NCBI RefSeq assembly: GCF_024199005.1
Contig: NZ_JANATA010000004.1
Location: 84,967 to 148,966 of the forward strand
Source: Opacimonas viscosa
GTDB lineage: Bacteria > Pseudomonadota > Gammaproteobacteria > Enterobacterales > Alteromonadaceae
Length of the DNA: 64,000 bases
Direction: 5' to 3'
Below are positions 1-11,163 of this stretch, piece by piece. The notes below the pieces were generated by a model. The model did not search any database and had not been told where the DNA came from. It saw only the letters and a list, made by a program, of their open reading frames with translations. How positions within the stretch are numbered: position 1 is the first letter of the stretch; each line of letters opens with the position of its first letter. A program made the position numbers and the translations under genes.

Positions 1-378
1 CCGGTCATTAATTCTAAATTATCTAGTAAACCTTGTTCATTAAAAGTGTAGGTTTTTCCATCGAATTCCAGTTGTGTAGATTGCTCTGCTAAAAGCATAG
101 CGATTTGTTTAGCAGAAGCGTTAATATCGCCTTGATAGGAAATAATTATATGAGATAGTGCAAAATGCCAAATATCCACACATTCCATTTGTAATTGTGG
201 TAAATCTTTGGTCTGTGCTTTCCACCATTTCCAGCCATGGTGTTCAATCGCTTCCACCGATTCAACCATCGCCGCTCGCATGAAACCATAGCCAGCATTT
301 AACCAGTCTGGATTTACCTTTGAGTTCATTTTATTTTGGAGATCTAGCATGATTGCAAGTTGTTCAGCTGTTAACATA
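1..378 (-). CDS. dUTPase-like all-alpha NTP pyrophosphatase (3' part lies outside window)
   Basis: An open frame starts at an ATG at 378 on the minus strand behind an AGGAA ribosome site and stays open to base 1, giving the first 126 residues. It resembles the dimeric, all-alpha dUTP diphosphatase family, which hydrolyses dUTP to dUMP and keeps uracil out of DNA. Candidate Mg-binding residues are E39/E42 just before GWKWWK (residues 48-53) and E65/D68 in ECVDIW; this E-x-x-E ... E-x-x-D pattern is typical of MazG-like folds. The C-terminus is missing only because the window ends. It is divergent from recC, with a 187-bp gap holding the promoters. dUTPase assignment is by motif; another member of the same superfamily is possible. 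Confidence 0.75.
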
Positions 379-565
379 CGCTTTCCTAATGAAAAATTTT
401 AAAGTATTTTAAACGCTTAATATTTGTAGGTATAGTTTTATTTAATTGCTGAATTATCATGGTTTTAAAAATTAATTTGTAGAATGGTTTGCAATTGTTT
501 AAGCACCAGTCTAGATTATTAGTACTGTTTATTTATACATGCGTTGTGTAAAAGGATGCTCCTGT

Positions 566-3500
566 ATGTTCCATCTTATTCCGTCGAATCGACAAGAACA
601 CCTGATTACAATGCTTCAAGCTATTCTTAATGAAGAGCACAAAGCCAGTGGAGCAGATCCTTTTACTCCTGCTACCATCATTGTTGAAAGCCAAGGGATG
701 AAGCATTATGTGAGTCTGTCTTTAGCTCGGGCCGGTGGTATAGCGATAAATATAGAGTTCCCGCTTCTTTCCAGAGCTATTTATAATCTATGTCGAACGA
801 TTTTGGGGGAACAAGCCATCCCTAAAGAATCTATGTATAAGCGTGAGATTTTAGTTTGGCGTATTTTAGAGTTACTCAATGATGAACACATATGTTCTCG
901 TGCGGAAATGACCGCTGCAGTGGCTTACTGGCAAAATGCGAAACATGTTACCGATGCCAAATATGCATTGGCAAAAGAACTCGCAGATGTGTATGAGCAG
1001 TATATCCAGTTTCGTCCTGAATGGATTGCAAAATGGTCCCAAGGAAGCCTTGAAGATGATTTACCCGAGCACTTACAAACTTGGCAGCAGTATATTTGGT
1101 CGCTCTTGGTTAAAGAAAATGGACAAGTACCAGTCGCTTTGATCAACGAGGCAATGCAAAGTCTAGATAGCACAGTAAATCAGTTACCAGGACAACTTTT
1201 TATTTTTGCTGTCAATGCGTTGACTCCCAAGCAGCTAGAGTTTTTTCAATGCATAGCACAAAAAATCGATATCTATTTTTTTCAGATTAATCCATGTATG
1301 GAGTTTTGGGGAGACTTACAATCTGACCGCGCTAGAGCAAAATCAGCGATCAGCAAATCGATTATCTCGCTACAAGACGAACACTCAACAAATGCCTTAT
1401 TAGCTAACTTAGGCCAGCAAGGTCGCAGTTTGTTTAATCAATTCCAAAGTGCTGAAATTCAAGACATAACAGAGTCTGCGTTATTTGGTGCTGCCTTTTC
1501 GAATGTTGAATTTACTCAAGATGATACTCCATCAGAACAACACATATCACTGTTGCACAGTGTACAACAAGGTATGTTAGAGCTGAGTAAACCGGATATT
1601 CCTATCCTACCCAATGATCAAAGTATTTCGATTCACAGTTGTCATTCTGTTATTCGAGAAGTGCAAGTACTGCATGACTATTTATTGGGACTTATGCAAG
1701 CAGATCCTGAGCTTAAACCGCATGATATTATTGTCTTGTGCCCAGCGGTAGAGGATTACGCGCCATTTGTCGATAGTGTCTTTCGCAGACCGTTTGCACC
1801 AACTAGCTCGGATAACCCAAGAATTGTTTGTTCCATTGCGGATCGGGCACCTCTAGATGCCGATCCAATGATAGCGATGTTTTTGGATTTACTGGATCTT
1901 CCTGATAATCGTATGGTGGCTAATCATTTACTCGATTATCTGCGTCTTCCTGTCATCCAAAAGTCTCTCAAGTTAACACCTTCTGATGTTGAGCAGATTA
2001 GTGAGTGGGTTACCGCAGCGAATATTTACTGGGGGTTTGATGCCGCCCATAAAAGTGAGTTGTTAGGGCAAAGTCAGGATGCTGTATATACTTGGTTGTG
2101 GGGGATTGAACGCATATTCAAAGGCAGTATGAGTGCTCCAGAAGATTTAGATGAATCTCTAGCTTGGTTATCTTTAGTCGACGGTCACGGCTGGTCAGTA
2201 CTTGGTCGTTTACAGCACTTCTTGATGGCTCTGCAAGATATTCGAGAAGAATTGACCAAGCCTCGGACTGCAATTGCTTGGTCTGAGTACCTTAAAACTC
2301 AGCTTTTACCCTTATTGTTTGATGAATTTAGTCGAAATGAACACTCTTATCTGACCCTTGTTAAGGGCATTGGTACGGTTATCCAAGCAATATCCGCTGC
2401 ACAATATAGCTCTCCACTCTCTTTGTCTATTATCAAAGAGGAACTCAATAACAAGTTCAGTATTCCAGATGCATTGAATCAATTTAATACGGGCCAGGTT
2501 ACTTTTAGTTCTATGGTGCCGATGCGTTCTGTTCCTTTCAAAGTCATTTGTATGTTGGGACTAAATGATGGTGTTTTCCCTCGCGTCACACAGCGATCTA
2601 GTATTGATTTGATGCACTATAGCCCCGCAATTTTAGGGGATCGATCACGCAAGCATGAAGATAGATACTTGTTTTTAGAAGCTATAGTTTCAGCACGACA
2701 AGCACTATATATTAGTTATCAAGGGCATGATCAATATACTAATCAAGTTCGTGAACCAAGTTTAGTTGTGTTTGAACTCTTAACATTTCTAGAAAAAACT
2801 TACGGTCTAAAAAAACAAGTCCAAGAGCATAAATTACAACCATTTAATTTAGCTTTGTTCGATGAGAAGAATCCGATTTCTTTTGCGACACCATGGTTAG
2901 ACTTACAAACTAGAGAATCCACTCCGTCCAATAATATTTTTACGCATACCATACCTGAATTTCTATCAATTCAAGATATAGTAAAATTCATAAAAGACCC
3001 CGTTAATTACTTTGTTGAATTTAATCTGGGTTTTAAAGTTGATAAATATTCAGATATGCATAGTGATGTTGAACCATTCTTATTAAGTAATTTAGTGACG
3101 TATAAACTACGACAAACTTTGATTAATAGAGGTATACAAGCCGGTGATAGTGACTTGTCACAAGTCGGAGAAGAGTGTATCACCCACTTTGTTAGTAGTG
3201 GTGATATTCCACCAAATCAAAAGTACAACAAGATTTTACAAGGTTTTTCTCTTCTTGAGATACCTAGTCGCTTTGTCTCTGAGACGACTGAGATGCGTTT
3301 TGTCGAAGTAAAACTAGATTTTGAGGGTACCACAATATTACTGAGTGATAATTTGCCATTTAACGCACAAAATGAACTGTATTTTGAGCGACGTCATCGC
3401 CCAGATGGCCACAGTAGATTATATTATTTGTTGAGTCATTGTTTGTCGGTGCTAGAGCTGGAACAGGGAATAAATAGCCAAGCTCAATTTTTTGATGTGT

Positions 3501-3904
3501 TTTGGGATAAAGAAAAAGAAGTGGCCAAAGACTTATCAGTGAGATTGACACTCACACCAGAGGATATTGATCCAGATTTTGCAGTGCTCATTTTACAAAA
3601 AACCATAGCGCTATATATGAGCGGGATTAATTGTGGTCTCATTCTAGACCATCAAGCAATATTCAAGGCCATTGATGGTGCCGCCAAGAAAACAGAGTTT
3701 ATTCCCCCAACTAATGCAGAGATTGATGCTTTGTATACGAAAGCACTCAATACATTAATTGTCGAAGAAAAAGACAAAGCATTCAATTCTGTTTTTTCTT
3801 CAGAATACGTCATACCAGATACACAAAAGGAGATTCTATCTGAATGGATATCTCTTTTTAAACAACTACCAAGTCTAGTTGGTAAAGCATTAGTGGAGAA
3901 ATAA
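566..3904 (+). CDS. recC: RecBCD subunit RecC
   Basis: RecC is the Chi-recognising, catalytically dead helicase-like subunit of exonuclease V (RecBCD), which repairs double-strand breaks. The protein is 1112 aa from the chosen start, close to the E. coli length. Recognisable RecC blocks are the HSxxREVQVLHD region at about residues 355-370 and the VPMRSVPFKVICMLG block near 650, followed by NDGVFPR. An in-frame ATG exists at 539, but I chose 566: AAAGGA at 551-556 is well spaced for it, and the resulting start (MFHLIPSNRQ) matches the family start. The stop overlaps the recB ATG by one base, so the two are translationally coupled. First gene of a recC-recB-recD operon. Confidence 0.95.
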   Translation: MFHLIPSNRQEHLITMLQAILNEEHKASGADPFTPATIIVESQGMKHYVSLSLARAGGIAINIEFPLLSRAIYNLCRTILGEQAIPKESMYKREILVWRILELLNDEHICSRAEMTAAVAYWQNAKHVTDAKYALAKELADVYEQYIQFRPEWIAKWSQGSLEDDLPEHLQTWQQYIWSLLVKENGQVPVALINEAMQSLDSTVNQLPGQLFIFAVNALTPKQLEFFQCIAQKIDIYFFQINPCMEFWGDLQSDRARAKSAISKSIISLQDEHSTNALLANLGQQGRSLFNQFQSAEIQDITESALFGAAFSNVEFTQDDTPSEQHISLLHSVQQGMLELSKPDIPILPNDQSISIHSCHSVIREVQVLHDYLLGLMQADPELKPHDIIVLCPAVEDYAPFVDSVFRRPFAPTSSDNPRIVCSIADRAPLDADPMIAMFLDLLDLPDNRMVANHLLDYLRLPVIQKSLKLTPSDVEQISEWVTAANIYWGFDAAHKSELLGQSQDAVYTWLWGIERIFKGSMSAPEDLDESLAWLSLVDGHGWSVLGRLQHFLMALQDIREELTKPRTAIAWSEYLKTQLLPLLFDEFSRNEHSYLTLVKGIGTVIQAISAAQYSSPLSLSIIKEELNNKFSIPDALNQFNTGQVTFSSMVPMRSVPFKVICMLGLNDGVFPRVTQRSSIDLMHYSPAILGDRSRKHEDRYLFLEAIVSARQALYISYQGHDQYTNQVREPSLVVFELLTFLEKTYGLKKQVQEHKLQPFNLALFDEKNPISFATPWLDLQTRESTPSNNIFTHTIPEFLSIQDIVKFIKDPVNYFVEFNLGFKVDKYSDMHSDVEPFLLSNLVTYKLRQTLINRGIQAGDSDLSQVGEECITHFVSSGDIPPNQKYNKILQGFSLLEIPSRFVSETTEMRFVEVKLDFEGTTILLSDNLPFNAQNELYFERRHRPDGHSRLYYLLSHCLSVLELEQGINSQAQFFDVFWDKEKEVAKDLSVRLTLTPEDIDPDFAVLILQKTIALYMSGINCGLILDHQAIFKAIDGAAKKTEFIPPTNAEIDALYTKALNTLIVEEKDKAFNSVFSSEYVIPDTQKEILSEWISLFKQLPSLVGKALVEK

Positions 3905-6900
3905 TGATGTCACAAGTCTTCAAAAAACCACTTGCGGTTACCCAAATGAACTTATCTGGTGTTCATCTAATTGAGGCGAGTGCCGGCACAGGGAAAACAT
4001 TTAATATTACTAGGATTGTGATGCGCTTGTTGCTTGAAACAGAGTATACCATTGATCAAATACTAGTGGTTACCTTTACTAAAGCGGCTACTCAGGAGTT
4101 AAAAAATAGAATTGCAGCGACACTCAATGAGTTTAAATCTGCCTTAGAGTCTGAGCAAGAGAAGTGGCTCACTCAGTCACCGACTGATACAGAATTAAGC
4201 TATCAATACCTAAAAGAAGATGTACTAACTCAATACATGAGTCCGTGTCGCAGTTCTGCTGATGTGCTTGAGTACTTACAACAAGGTATAAAAAAGTTGT
4301 CGGGTTCTGCGTTGTTGTTAGATGAAGCACCTATCCATACCATTAATGCGTTTTGTCAGCGTGAACTCTCGCGTATCAGTTTTATTTCAGGTTTGCCTTT
4401 TGAGTTTAATATAGAAAATTCTACTTTGGACTTAGAGCTTGAATGCATTCAAGATGAATATCGCCGTTTAGTCTCAAATCAACAAAATATTGAGATTTTA
4501 ACTGAAGCCAAAGTAGATACTCCTGAACGATTTTATCAGGCTTATGGTCAGGCTATTGCGAGTGAATTACCGCTGCGATTTGCAGACCAAAAACAACTTG
4601 AAGAGGAACTTTCTTCTGGCTTAAAGGAATTGGTAGACAGCCCGGAAGTGAGCACTGTACACAACATATTGAATCAGTACTATCTTAGATATCAAAGTAT
4701 GGTTAATGAGGCATTGAACAAAACCAAACCGCCGAAATTTGCTTATACCACAATGGATGCCTTGGATGCGTTATTAGCTTGGTACGATAATCCTGATTTG
4801 ACTGTTGAGATCCCCGCACTTTCTAAAGTTCTGAGTGGCAATATACATATTCCCAAATTAACAGATGATCCAGACGAAAAACAGAGGATTAAAGATGCTG
4901 TTGAGCAATATCAGAACTTTACTAAAAAACTGAAGAAGATGCATGCTCAATATGCCGGTGGAGATTGCTCCAGAATCGCAGAGCGAAACGAGTTTATATT
5001 TGAACTTATTTTAAAGTTAAAACAACAAATAGCCGAAAAAAAGACTCATGCAAATGTACTGGGTCACAATGATACGGTTCGACTTTTTGCAAAAGCTATT
5101 CATCATGGTTCTGAAGACTTACACAATCAACTCCGTAATACCTATCCAGTTGCCTTAATTGATGAATTCCAAGATACCGATAATTATCAATATACGATTT
5201 TTTCTGAATTGTACCCCAGACAAACTACAAATATGTTATTGATGATTGGTGATCCTAAACAGGCAATTTACGGTTTTAGAGGGGGAGATATATTTACATA
5301 CCTGAATGCCTCTCAAAATATTGATTATGCATGGAGTATGCAAAAAAACTATCGTTCTACCCAAGCAATGATTACTGCATACGATCTTTTATTTTATGGG
5401 ATCGACTTATCGGTATTAACGACTGCAGAGGTCATCGCAAAACTCCCACCTGCAGACCAAAACCATGAAACTACTTGTAGAGATGTATCGAGTACTACAA
5501 TGGAATGTGCTACAGAGAGAACGTTAGCAAGTACAGCTGAACACACAACGGAGAATACCAAGGATATTCGCATTCAAGCCTCGGCAGAAAAGACTCATGA
5601 AGGGGGCTTAAATCGGGCTGAGATTTTTGGGGAAAATATTTCAGCGCCATGGATTTATCCGGGTAAACCAAAGTTAAAAGGGCTGTCTGAAGGCACCCCC
5701 CCCATTCAGTTTTTCTATCCGGAAGAAACATTTGATGAAGAATTTAAATCCGGGAACAACACTTACAAAGATGCAGCGTCTATTTGGGTGACGAATGAGA
5801 TTATTCGTTTGTTAAAGTCAGTCAGTAAGTATGATGACGACGAGTTAAAGCAAATTGCTCCCAAGGATATTGCTGTTTTAGTAAGAGGAAAATCTGAAGC
5901 TAAACAAATACAAAACGCTTTAGCAAGGTCTGGTTTAAAGTCAGTCTATTTATCTAATAAACAGAGCGTCTTTGCTAGCCAGGAAGCCCAACAAGTCCTA
6001 GCATTTCTCAATGGCTTACAACATTATCGAAATACCAAAAAAGTACTTCAGGCATGTGCCACTGAACTATGGGGATTGTCTTTGACTGAAGTGTCAGCAC
6101 TTCAGGATGTCATGAGTTCAGCATATGACGAAAATGTTGAGGCTTTAGTGAATTATGCGAATATGTGGCAAAAATCAGGTATTTATTCACTATTAACAGA
6201 TGTTTTAAAAGAACGTTTCACGTCACGTAAAGCAGTGTTATCTAGAGAGCGACAAGTAACCAATTATTTGCACTTGGCTGATATTTTACAAGAACAAAGC
6301 AAATCGTTGACGCAACATGGTGCATTGATTTCATGGTTAGCGACACAAATACACCTCCAAGAAGCAGATGTGAGGGTTAATAATGACGACATATATATTC
6401 AACGCTTAGACTCAGATGATGAATTAATAAAAATTGTCACTATTCATGGCTCTAAAGGACTGGAATACCCAGTGGTTTTTGTTCCTTTTGCTGGTTTTGC
6501 ACCCTATCAAAAAGAGCAAGAGGTATTACAATACCAAACCTTCATTTCAGGAAAAAAACAACAAATCGTTCAAGTCGGCAAATCTGTAAATGCTGAGAAA
6601 CAGCAACAAACACAAGATTTTGCTGAATTAACACGCTTACTTTATGTAGCTGTAACGAGAGCTGCATTTCGTTGTTATATTGGCTTGGGTAAACCTTCGG
6701 AGTTTTGTAGTTCAACCGTTTATACTGCGTTAGGCATACATGCTGATAAACCTCAATCTATCCTTTCGAGTTTAGAGACAATTCAAGGGTTACACTCCGA
6801 TAGCTTTGTCTTTCATCCTTATTCAATAGCGATAGAAGAAGAAAAAATAGAGGAGACAAATCATACCATACAGTATAAAAGCGCTATTTTTTCAGGCAAC

Positions 6901-7779
6901 ACAAGTATGCAGTGGGAAGTGCAGTCATTTAGTAAAATCACCCGCCAACATACCTTCACCGACCTCAATGAAAAAGATCGTGAACAAGATGAAAAAGCAC
7001 AGCCTAATAAAAGAGTAAATAGTGATTTAATACGTTTTACGCTGCCCAAAGGGGCTAATGCAGGGAACTTATTACACAATATCTTAGAAGATCATGAATT
7101 TTGTCAGCCATTTAATTTGGCTGAGCATGAAGAGCACCTTAGCATTTTTGCTGATACGCATAATCAACAGGTAAAAACAGAAGACTTGGTTGAGTGGTTT
7201 GAAGATATTTTAGCTAGTCCAATTCAGGTATCGAATCCATCAAAGGATAACGCTTGCGATACATTTTCGTTACGTGATTTAACGCATACATTAAAAGAAC
7301 CGGAGTTCTATTTCCCTCTAGCTTCAGTTAATGTTGCTGATTTAGCCAAACTCTTGGGAGAGCATCGACGTAGAGAGCTTGCTGCGAAGAGTGACCATAT
7401 ATTGAATGGGATGTTACATGGTTTTATCGATTTATTATTTGAATATAACGGGAAATACTATGTTGCAGATTACAAATCAAACTATTTAGGTGATTCTCTT
7501 GAGATGTATGACTCCCAAGCCATGACGCAAGCCATCGAAGCACACGATTACGATCTTCAATATTTGATTTACACTTGGGCCTTGCATCAAATGTTATCGC
7601 AGAAGCTACCTAACTATGCTTTTTCTGAACATTTCGGCGGCGTATATTATTTCTTTTTACGAGGAATGTCTTGTTCGGGTCCAACTATGTCAGGTATATA
7701 CCAAAAACAGATCACCCAAGAAGAGATAGCTAGTTTGACCCGTATTTTCGGCACAGACAAAGAAGGGGATACAGCATGA
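3904..7779 (+). CDS. recB: RecBCD subunit RecB (helicase-nuclease)
   Basis: RecB is the 3'-5' UvrD-type helicase and the only nuclease of RecBCD. Visible features: Walker A EASAGTGKT at about residues 23-33, the DEFQDTD Walker B block near 417, GDPKQAIYGFRGGD near 448, and the C-terminal nuclease with H1058, D1176, D1189 and K1191 (in VADYKSNYLG), matching the known RecB catalytic set. The start overlaps the recC stop by one base and the end overlaps recD by four (ATGA). At 1291 aa it is about 110 aa longer than E. coli RecB. Much of the excess is a Ser/Thr/Glu/Ala-rich stretch at about residues 521-580 between helicase blocks, which looks like an unstructured insertion rather than a domain. 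Confidence 0.96.
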   Translation: MMSQVFKKPLAVTQMNLSGVHLIEASAGTGKTFNITRIVMRLLLETEYTIDQILVVTFTKAATQELKNRIAATLNEFKSALESEQEKWLTQSPTDTELSYQYLKEDVLTQYMSPCRSSADVLEYLQQGIKKLSGSALLLDEAPIHTINAFCQRELSRISFISGLPFEFNIENSTLDLELECIQDEYRRLVSNQQNIEILTEAKVDTPERFYQAYGQAIASELPLRFADQKQLEEELSSGLKELVDSPEVSTVHNILNQYYLRYQSMVNEALNKTKPPKFAYTTMDALDALLAWYDNPDLTVEIPALSKVLSGNIHIPKLTDDPDEKQRIKDAVEQYQNFTKKLKKMHAQYAGGDCSRIAERNEFIFELILKLKQQIAEKKTHANVLGHNDTVRLFAKAIHHGSEDLHNQLRNTYPVALIDEFQDTDNYQYTIFSELYPRQTTNMLLMIGDPKQAIYGFRGGDIFTYLNASQNIDYAWSMQKNYRSTQAMITAYDLLFYGIDLSVLTTAEVIAKLPPADQNHETTCRDVSSTTMECATERTLASTAEHTTENTKDIRIQASAEKTHEGGLNRAEIFGENISAPWIYPGKPKLKGLSEGTPPIQFFYPEETFDEEFKSGNNTYKDAASIWVTNEIIRLLKSVSKYDDDELKQIAPKDIAVLVRGKSEAKQIQNALARSGLKSVYLSNKQSVFASQEAQQVLAFLNGLQHYRNTKKVLQACATELWGLSLTEVSALQDVMSSAYDENVEALVNYANMWQKSGIYSLLTDVLKERFTSRKAVLSRERQVTNYLHLADILQEQSKSLTQHGALISWLATQIHLQEADVRVNNDDIYIQRLDSDDELIKIVTIHGSKGLEYPVVFVPFAGFAPYQKEQEVLQYQTFISGKKQQIVQVGKSVNAEKQQQTQDFAELTRLLYVAVTRAAFRCYIGLGKPSEFCSSTVYTALGIHADKPQSILSSLETIQGLHSDSFVFHPYSIAIEEEKIEETNHTIQYKSAIFSGNTSMQWEVQSFSKITRQHTFTDLNEKDREQDEKAQPNKRVNSDLIRFTLPKGANAGNLLHNILEDHEFCQPFNLAEHEEHLSIFADTHNQQVKTEDLVEWFEDILASPIQVSNPSKDNACDTFSLRDLTHTLKEPEFYFPLASVNVADLAKLLGEHRRRELAAKSDHILNGMLHGFIDLLFEYNGKYYVADYKSNYLGDSLEMYDSQAMTQAIEAHDYDLQYLIYTWALHQMLSQKLPNYAFSEHFGGVYYFFLRGMSCSGPTMSGIYQKQITQEEIASLTRIFGTDKEGDTA

Positions 7780-9731
7780 CATTAACATCATTAATGCAAG
7801 TAAACCCACATTTACAAAACTGCCTAAACGATCCAGGTGTGATCGCAAATGCTTATCGTTTTGTGAGTTTTTTTGATTTACCAGAAGAATATGTGCCTAC
7901 TGCAGAGGTGATTGCTGCTAGTGTTTATGATCATTTAGCAAGAGGACATAGTTGTTTACCTTTAACAAGACTACAAGAAGATATATGGTTTTCAGGGCAT
8001 ATAAATACGGAGAATAATCTCTCGAAAAACAGTGACCACTATGACATTAGTTCACTGCAAGAAAAAATGTATCCGGGTGTGATAATTGCCAACCTCCCAT
8101 ACTTTGACGAAGCATTATCAGCACTCACTACTGCCAGTGCTCCATATCATTTGGTTATTGAATTTGATGCGATTTATATGCGTTCGTATCAATCCTTAGA
8201 AACGAAGATTGCTGAACTCTTAATAGAAAAAAATCAGGTTTCTTGTACACCATCATCCGGCAATTCCGATGCTGTACTGCATAAATTGACAACAATTCTC
8301 CCTTTACTCTTCCCTGAGGGAGTCATTAACAATACTCAAGCACTTGCAGTAGGGAACGCTTGCCATAGAATGTTTAGTATTATCAATGGAGGACCTGGTA
8401 CAGGTAAAACTTACACTGCAGCACGTGTATTGTTAGCCTTAAAGTTCCTATCACCACAGGCAAAAATTGCTTTAGCGGCTCCGACGGGGAAAGCCGCTCA
8501 ACGGCTGGGTGAATCAATTGATGCGGCACTTGAGGTTTTTAACTATCATCCAGTACTAGGAGAGAGTGCGCAACATATCCCCAAAACGCCAACTACTGTG
8601 CATCGACTCATTGGTACTGGCGGCCACTCAAAGCATGCCAAATACCATCGTCAAAACCCTTTGCCCTTTGATGTCATTATGGTTGATGAAGTTTCTATGC
8701 TGGATCTTCGGATGACTGAAATGTTACTACTTGCATGTAAACCCAAAGCGCGAGTTATTTGGTTGGGAGATAGCGCTCAACTACCCTCTGTAGATGTAGG
8801 GTGTGTTCTTGAAGATCTGGTAGGGACTATCGCAAAACAAACAGCATTATCGCGTTCAAAAGTTACCGCTGATTGGTTAACTGCTTTGACGGGTACCTGT
8901 ATTTCAGAATCATCAAAACCTGATTATGACCATGTGATTACCCTGACCAAAAACTATCGTTCACTAAACCACATCAATGATATGGCAAATGCGATACTTG
9001 CAGGAGAATACTCAGCATTTCATCAAGCTTATAATTCAGCTGAAAAAATATCTTCTAGCTTTGTCGAATTAGAAAAAATGGTAAATGAAAATCAGGCCTT
9101 ACAATGGCACGCTTCCGACTATACTGCTTCAGTAGGACAGTTAATTAAGCAGTTGGCGAGTCAATATTTTGCTAAAATCGCACAGCAAAACACCATTAGT
9201 GAAGCATTAAGCTTGTTACAAGACTTAAAGATCTTAACGCCCATGCGTCGGGGGAAACTGGGTGTCGAGGATATTAATTCGCTAGTGATAAGTACATTGG
9301 ATGCAAAAGCCTCAGTACTTGAGCCTTGGTTTAAAGGTTTACCGATTATTGTTTTGCAGAATGATCATGTAACACGACTAAATAATGGAGATGTCGGGAT
9401 TGTCTGGCCCAATGATAAAGGCGAACTCGTTGCTTTTTTTCCAGTGAATGATGGTCAATATAGGGTCATTCATCGTTATCGACTACCTGTTTTTGAGCCT
9501 GTTTATGCTATGACCGTCCACAAGTCTCAAGGCAGTGAGTTTGCGAACGTCGTGCTTGTTTTGCCGGAACAACATAACGAACTGTGCCATAAGGAGTTAT
9601 TGTTTACAGGTGTCACAAGAGCTCGCAGTCATCTTATGTTGACAGCTCATAAACCAGTATTAGAAAAAACCTTAATTACGTCACAGAAGCGTGATTCCTA
9701 TTTGAGTCAGCGCATTTTTGGTGGAGCATAA
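7776..9731 (+). CDS. recD: RecBCD subunit RecD (5'-3' helicase)
   Basis: RecD is the fast 5'-3' superfamily-1B helicase subunit of RecBCD. The 651-aa protein has Walker A NGGPGTGKT at about residues 204-212, a VDEVSMLDL Walker B block near 302, and the C-terminal VHKSQGSEFANVVLVLP helicase motif near 580. Its start overlaps the recB stop (ATGA), as expected for a coupled three-subunit operon. Length and motif order are normal and no damage is visible, so the exonuclease V complex should be functional. Confidence 0.96.
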   Translation: MTLTSLMQVNPHLQNCLNDPGVIANAYRFVSFFDLPEEYVPTAEVIAASVYDHLARGHSCLPLTRLQEDIWFSGHINTENNLSKNSDHYDISSLQEKMYPGVIIANLPYFDEALSALTTASAPYHLVIEFDAIYMRSYQSLETKIAELLIEKNQVSCTPSSGNSDAVLHKLTTILPLLFPEGVINNTQALAVGNACHRMFSIINGGPGTGKTYTAARVLLALKFLSPQAKIALAAPTGKAAQRLGESIDAALEVFNYHPVLGESAQHIPKTPTTVHRLIGTGGHSKHAKYHRQNPLPFDVIMVDEVSMLDLRMTEMLLLACKPKARVIWLGDSAQLPSVDVGCVLEDLVGTIAKQTALSRSKVTADWLTALTGTCISESSKPDYDHVITLTKNYRSLNHINDMANAILAGEYSAFHQAYNSAEKISSSFVELEKMVNENQALQWHASDYTASVGQLIKQLASQYFAKIAQQNTISEALSLLQDLKILTPMRRGKLGVEDINSLVISTLDAKASVLEPWFKGLPIIVLQNDHVTRLNNGDVGIVWPNDKGELVAFFPVNDGQYRVIHRYRLPVFEPVYAMTVHKSQGSEFANVVLVLPEQHNELCHKELLFTGVTRARSHLMLTAHKPVLEKTLITSQKRDSYLSQRIFGGA

Positions 9732-9773
9732 TCTGCACACTTGCGCATATAACTGGTATACTGTAGTTTACGC

Positions 9774-9793
9774 GCCTTGCTATACCGCAAGGC
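9774..9793 (+). other. Hairpin between recD and rhlE
   Basis: GCCTTGC (9774-9780) and GCAAGGC (9787-9793) form a 7-bp stem with a 6-base loop, 20 bases ahead of the rhlE start. The following TTTACTAC is a poor U-tract. It could be a weak recBCD terminator or a structure in the rhlE 5' leader. Confidence 0.4.
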
Positions 9794-9812
9794 TTTACTA
9801 CAAGAAGAACAT

Positions 9813-11108
9813 ATGAAATTTTTAGAACTAGGGTTATCCCCGAATATCCAGAAAGCCCTAGATGAGTTATCTTATATAGAACCCACACCAATCCAAGCTC
9901 AAGCTATCCCAGAGATTCTTAAAGGATCAGATGTACTTGCCGCAGCCCAGACTGGTACAGGTAAAACAGGTGCTTTTACATTACCTTTAGCCCAAATGTT
10001 ACATACAGCTACTGGACCCAAAGCAAAACCTAACCATATCAAAGCGTTAATTGTTACACCAACCAGAGAGTTGGCTGCTCAAGTTTATGAAAGTGTGGTG
10101 GGTTATGCGAAACATACTGATTTGAAAGCTGTGGTTGCCTATGGTGGTGTTTCGATTAATCCGCAGATGAAATTTTTACGCAAAGGTTGCGATATTATGA
10201 TCGTTACGCCTGGACGCCTATTAGATTTATATGAACGAAACGCAGTTAAATTTACACAACTAGAAACGCTCGTTTTAGATGAAGCAGACAGAATGTTAGA
10301 TATGGGTTTCATCCATGACATCAAAAAGATCATCAAACTTCTGCCCAACAAACGACAAAACTTACTATTTTCTGCTACGTTCTCAGATGACATTAGAAAG
10401 CTATCCAGTACGATTGTTAATAACCCTGTAGAAATCACAGTTTCCCCCAGAAATACGGCATCCGAAACAGTCGAACACTCAGTCATCCAAGTTGAGAAGT
10501 CGAAAAAATCAAAGCTTCTGACAGCGGTTATAAAAGAAAATAATTGGCAGCAAGTATTAGTATTTACGCGAACTAAGTCAGGTGCCAATAGACTAGTTAA
10601 GCAATTATCAGAACGTGGGTTGGAAGCGGCAGCTATCCATGGCAACAAAAGCCAAGGAGCAAGGAATAAAGCATTAGCGGGTTTCAAATCAGGTGATATA
10701 CGGGTGTTAGTCGCTACGGATATTGTTGCTCGTGGTATTGATATTTCAGAATTACCAAACGTAGTGAATTATGATTTGCCAAATGTACCAGAGGATTATG
10801 TTCATCGTATCGGACGAACTGGACGAGCTGGTTCCAGTGGTAGTGCTTTATCGTTTGTGACTATTGATGATATAGAACAGCTCAGTGCGATTCAAAACCT
10901 TATTCAACAAATTATTCCAATCGTGCATGTTGAAGGTTTGTCTTTAAGTAAACCTTTGCCAGAAAAACCTTTAAAAGCTGTTAAGCCTAAAAAACCTAAA
11001 AAGCCTAAGAAGCCAGCGAGTAAAAAAGTATACAACATGGAACTACAGGGCCGTCGCAAAGCACGTAAACCGGCAGGTGGCAATAAACCCAGAACAATCG
11101 GGCATTAA
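9813..11108 (+). CDS. rhlE: DEAD-box RNA helicase, RhlE type
   Basis: ATP-dependent RNA helicase of the RhlE group, acting in ribosome assembly or RNA turnover. The 431-aa protein shows the Q motif (PTPIQAQ, residues 27-33), Walker A AQTGTGKT near 46-53, DEAD at 156-159, SAT near 187 and [10 protein letters not shown] near 331. The C-terminal tail is basic with a [11 protein letters not shown] repeat, typical of an RNA-binding extension. I start at 9813 (MKFLELGLS) because it gives the family N-terminus; an upstream in-frame ATG at 9777 would add 12 unrelated residues and lies inside the preceding hairpin. The ribosome site is weak (AAGAAGAAC). Closely related SrmB or DbpA types are less likely because their own tails are absent. 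Confidence 0.88.
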   Translation: MKFLELGLSPNIQKALDELSYIEPTPIQAQAIPEILKGSDVLAAAQTGTGKTGAFTLPLAQMLHTATGPKAKPNHIKALIVTPTRELAAQVYESVVGYAKHTDLKAVVAYGGVSINPQMKFLRKGCDIMIVTPGRLLDLYERNAVKFTQLETLVLDEADRMLDMGFIHDIKKIIKLLPNKRQNLLFSATFSDDIRKLSSTIVNNPVEITVSPRNTASETVEHSVIQVEKSKKSKLLTAVIKENNWQQVLVFTRTKSGANRLVKQLSERGLEAAAIHGNKSQGARNKALAGFKSGDIRVLVATDIVARGIDISELPNVVNYDLPNVPEDYVHRIGRTGRAGSSGSALSFVTIDDIEQLSAIQNLIQQIIPIVHVEGLSLSKPLPEKPLKAVKPKKPKKPKKPASKKVYNMELQGRRKARKPAGGNKPRTIGH

Positions 11109-11163
11109 TTAAATACGTACATCGCGTTTATATTTGTACTGCCCAATATTTGTATAGCTCCAA

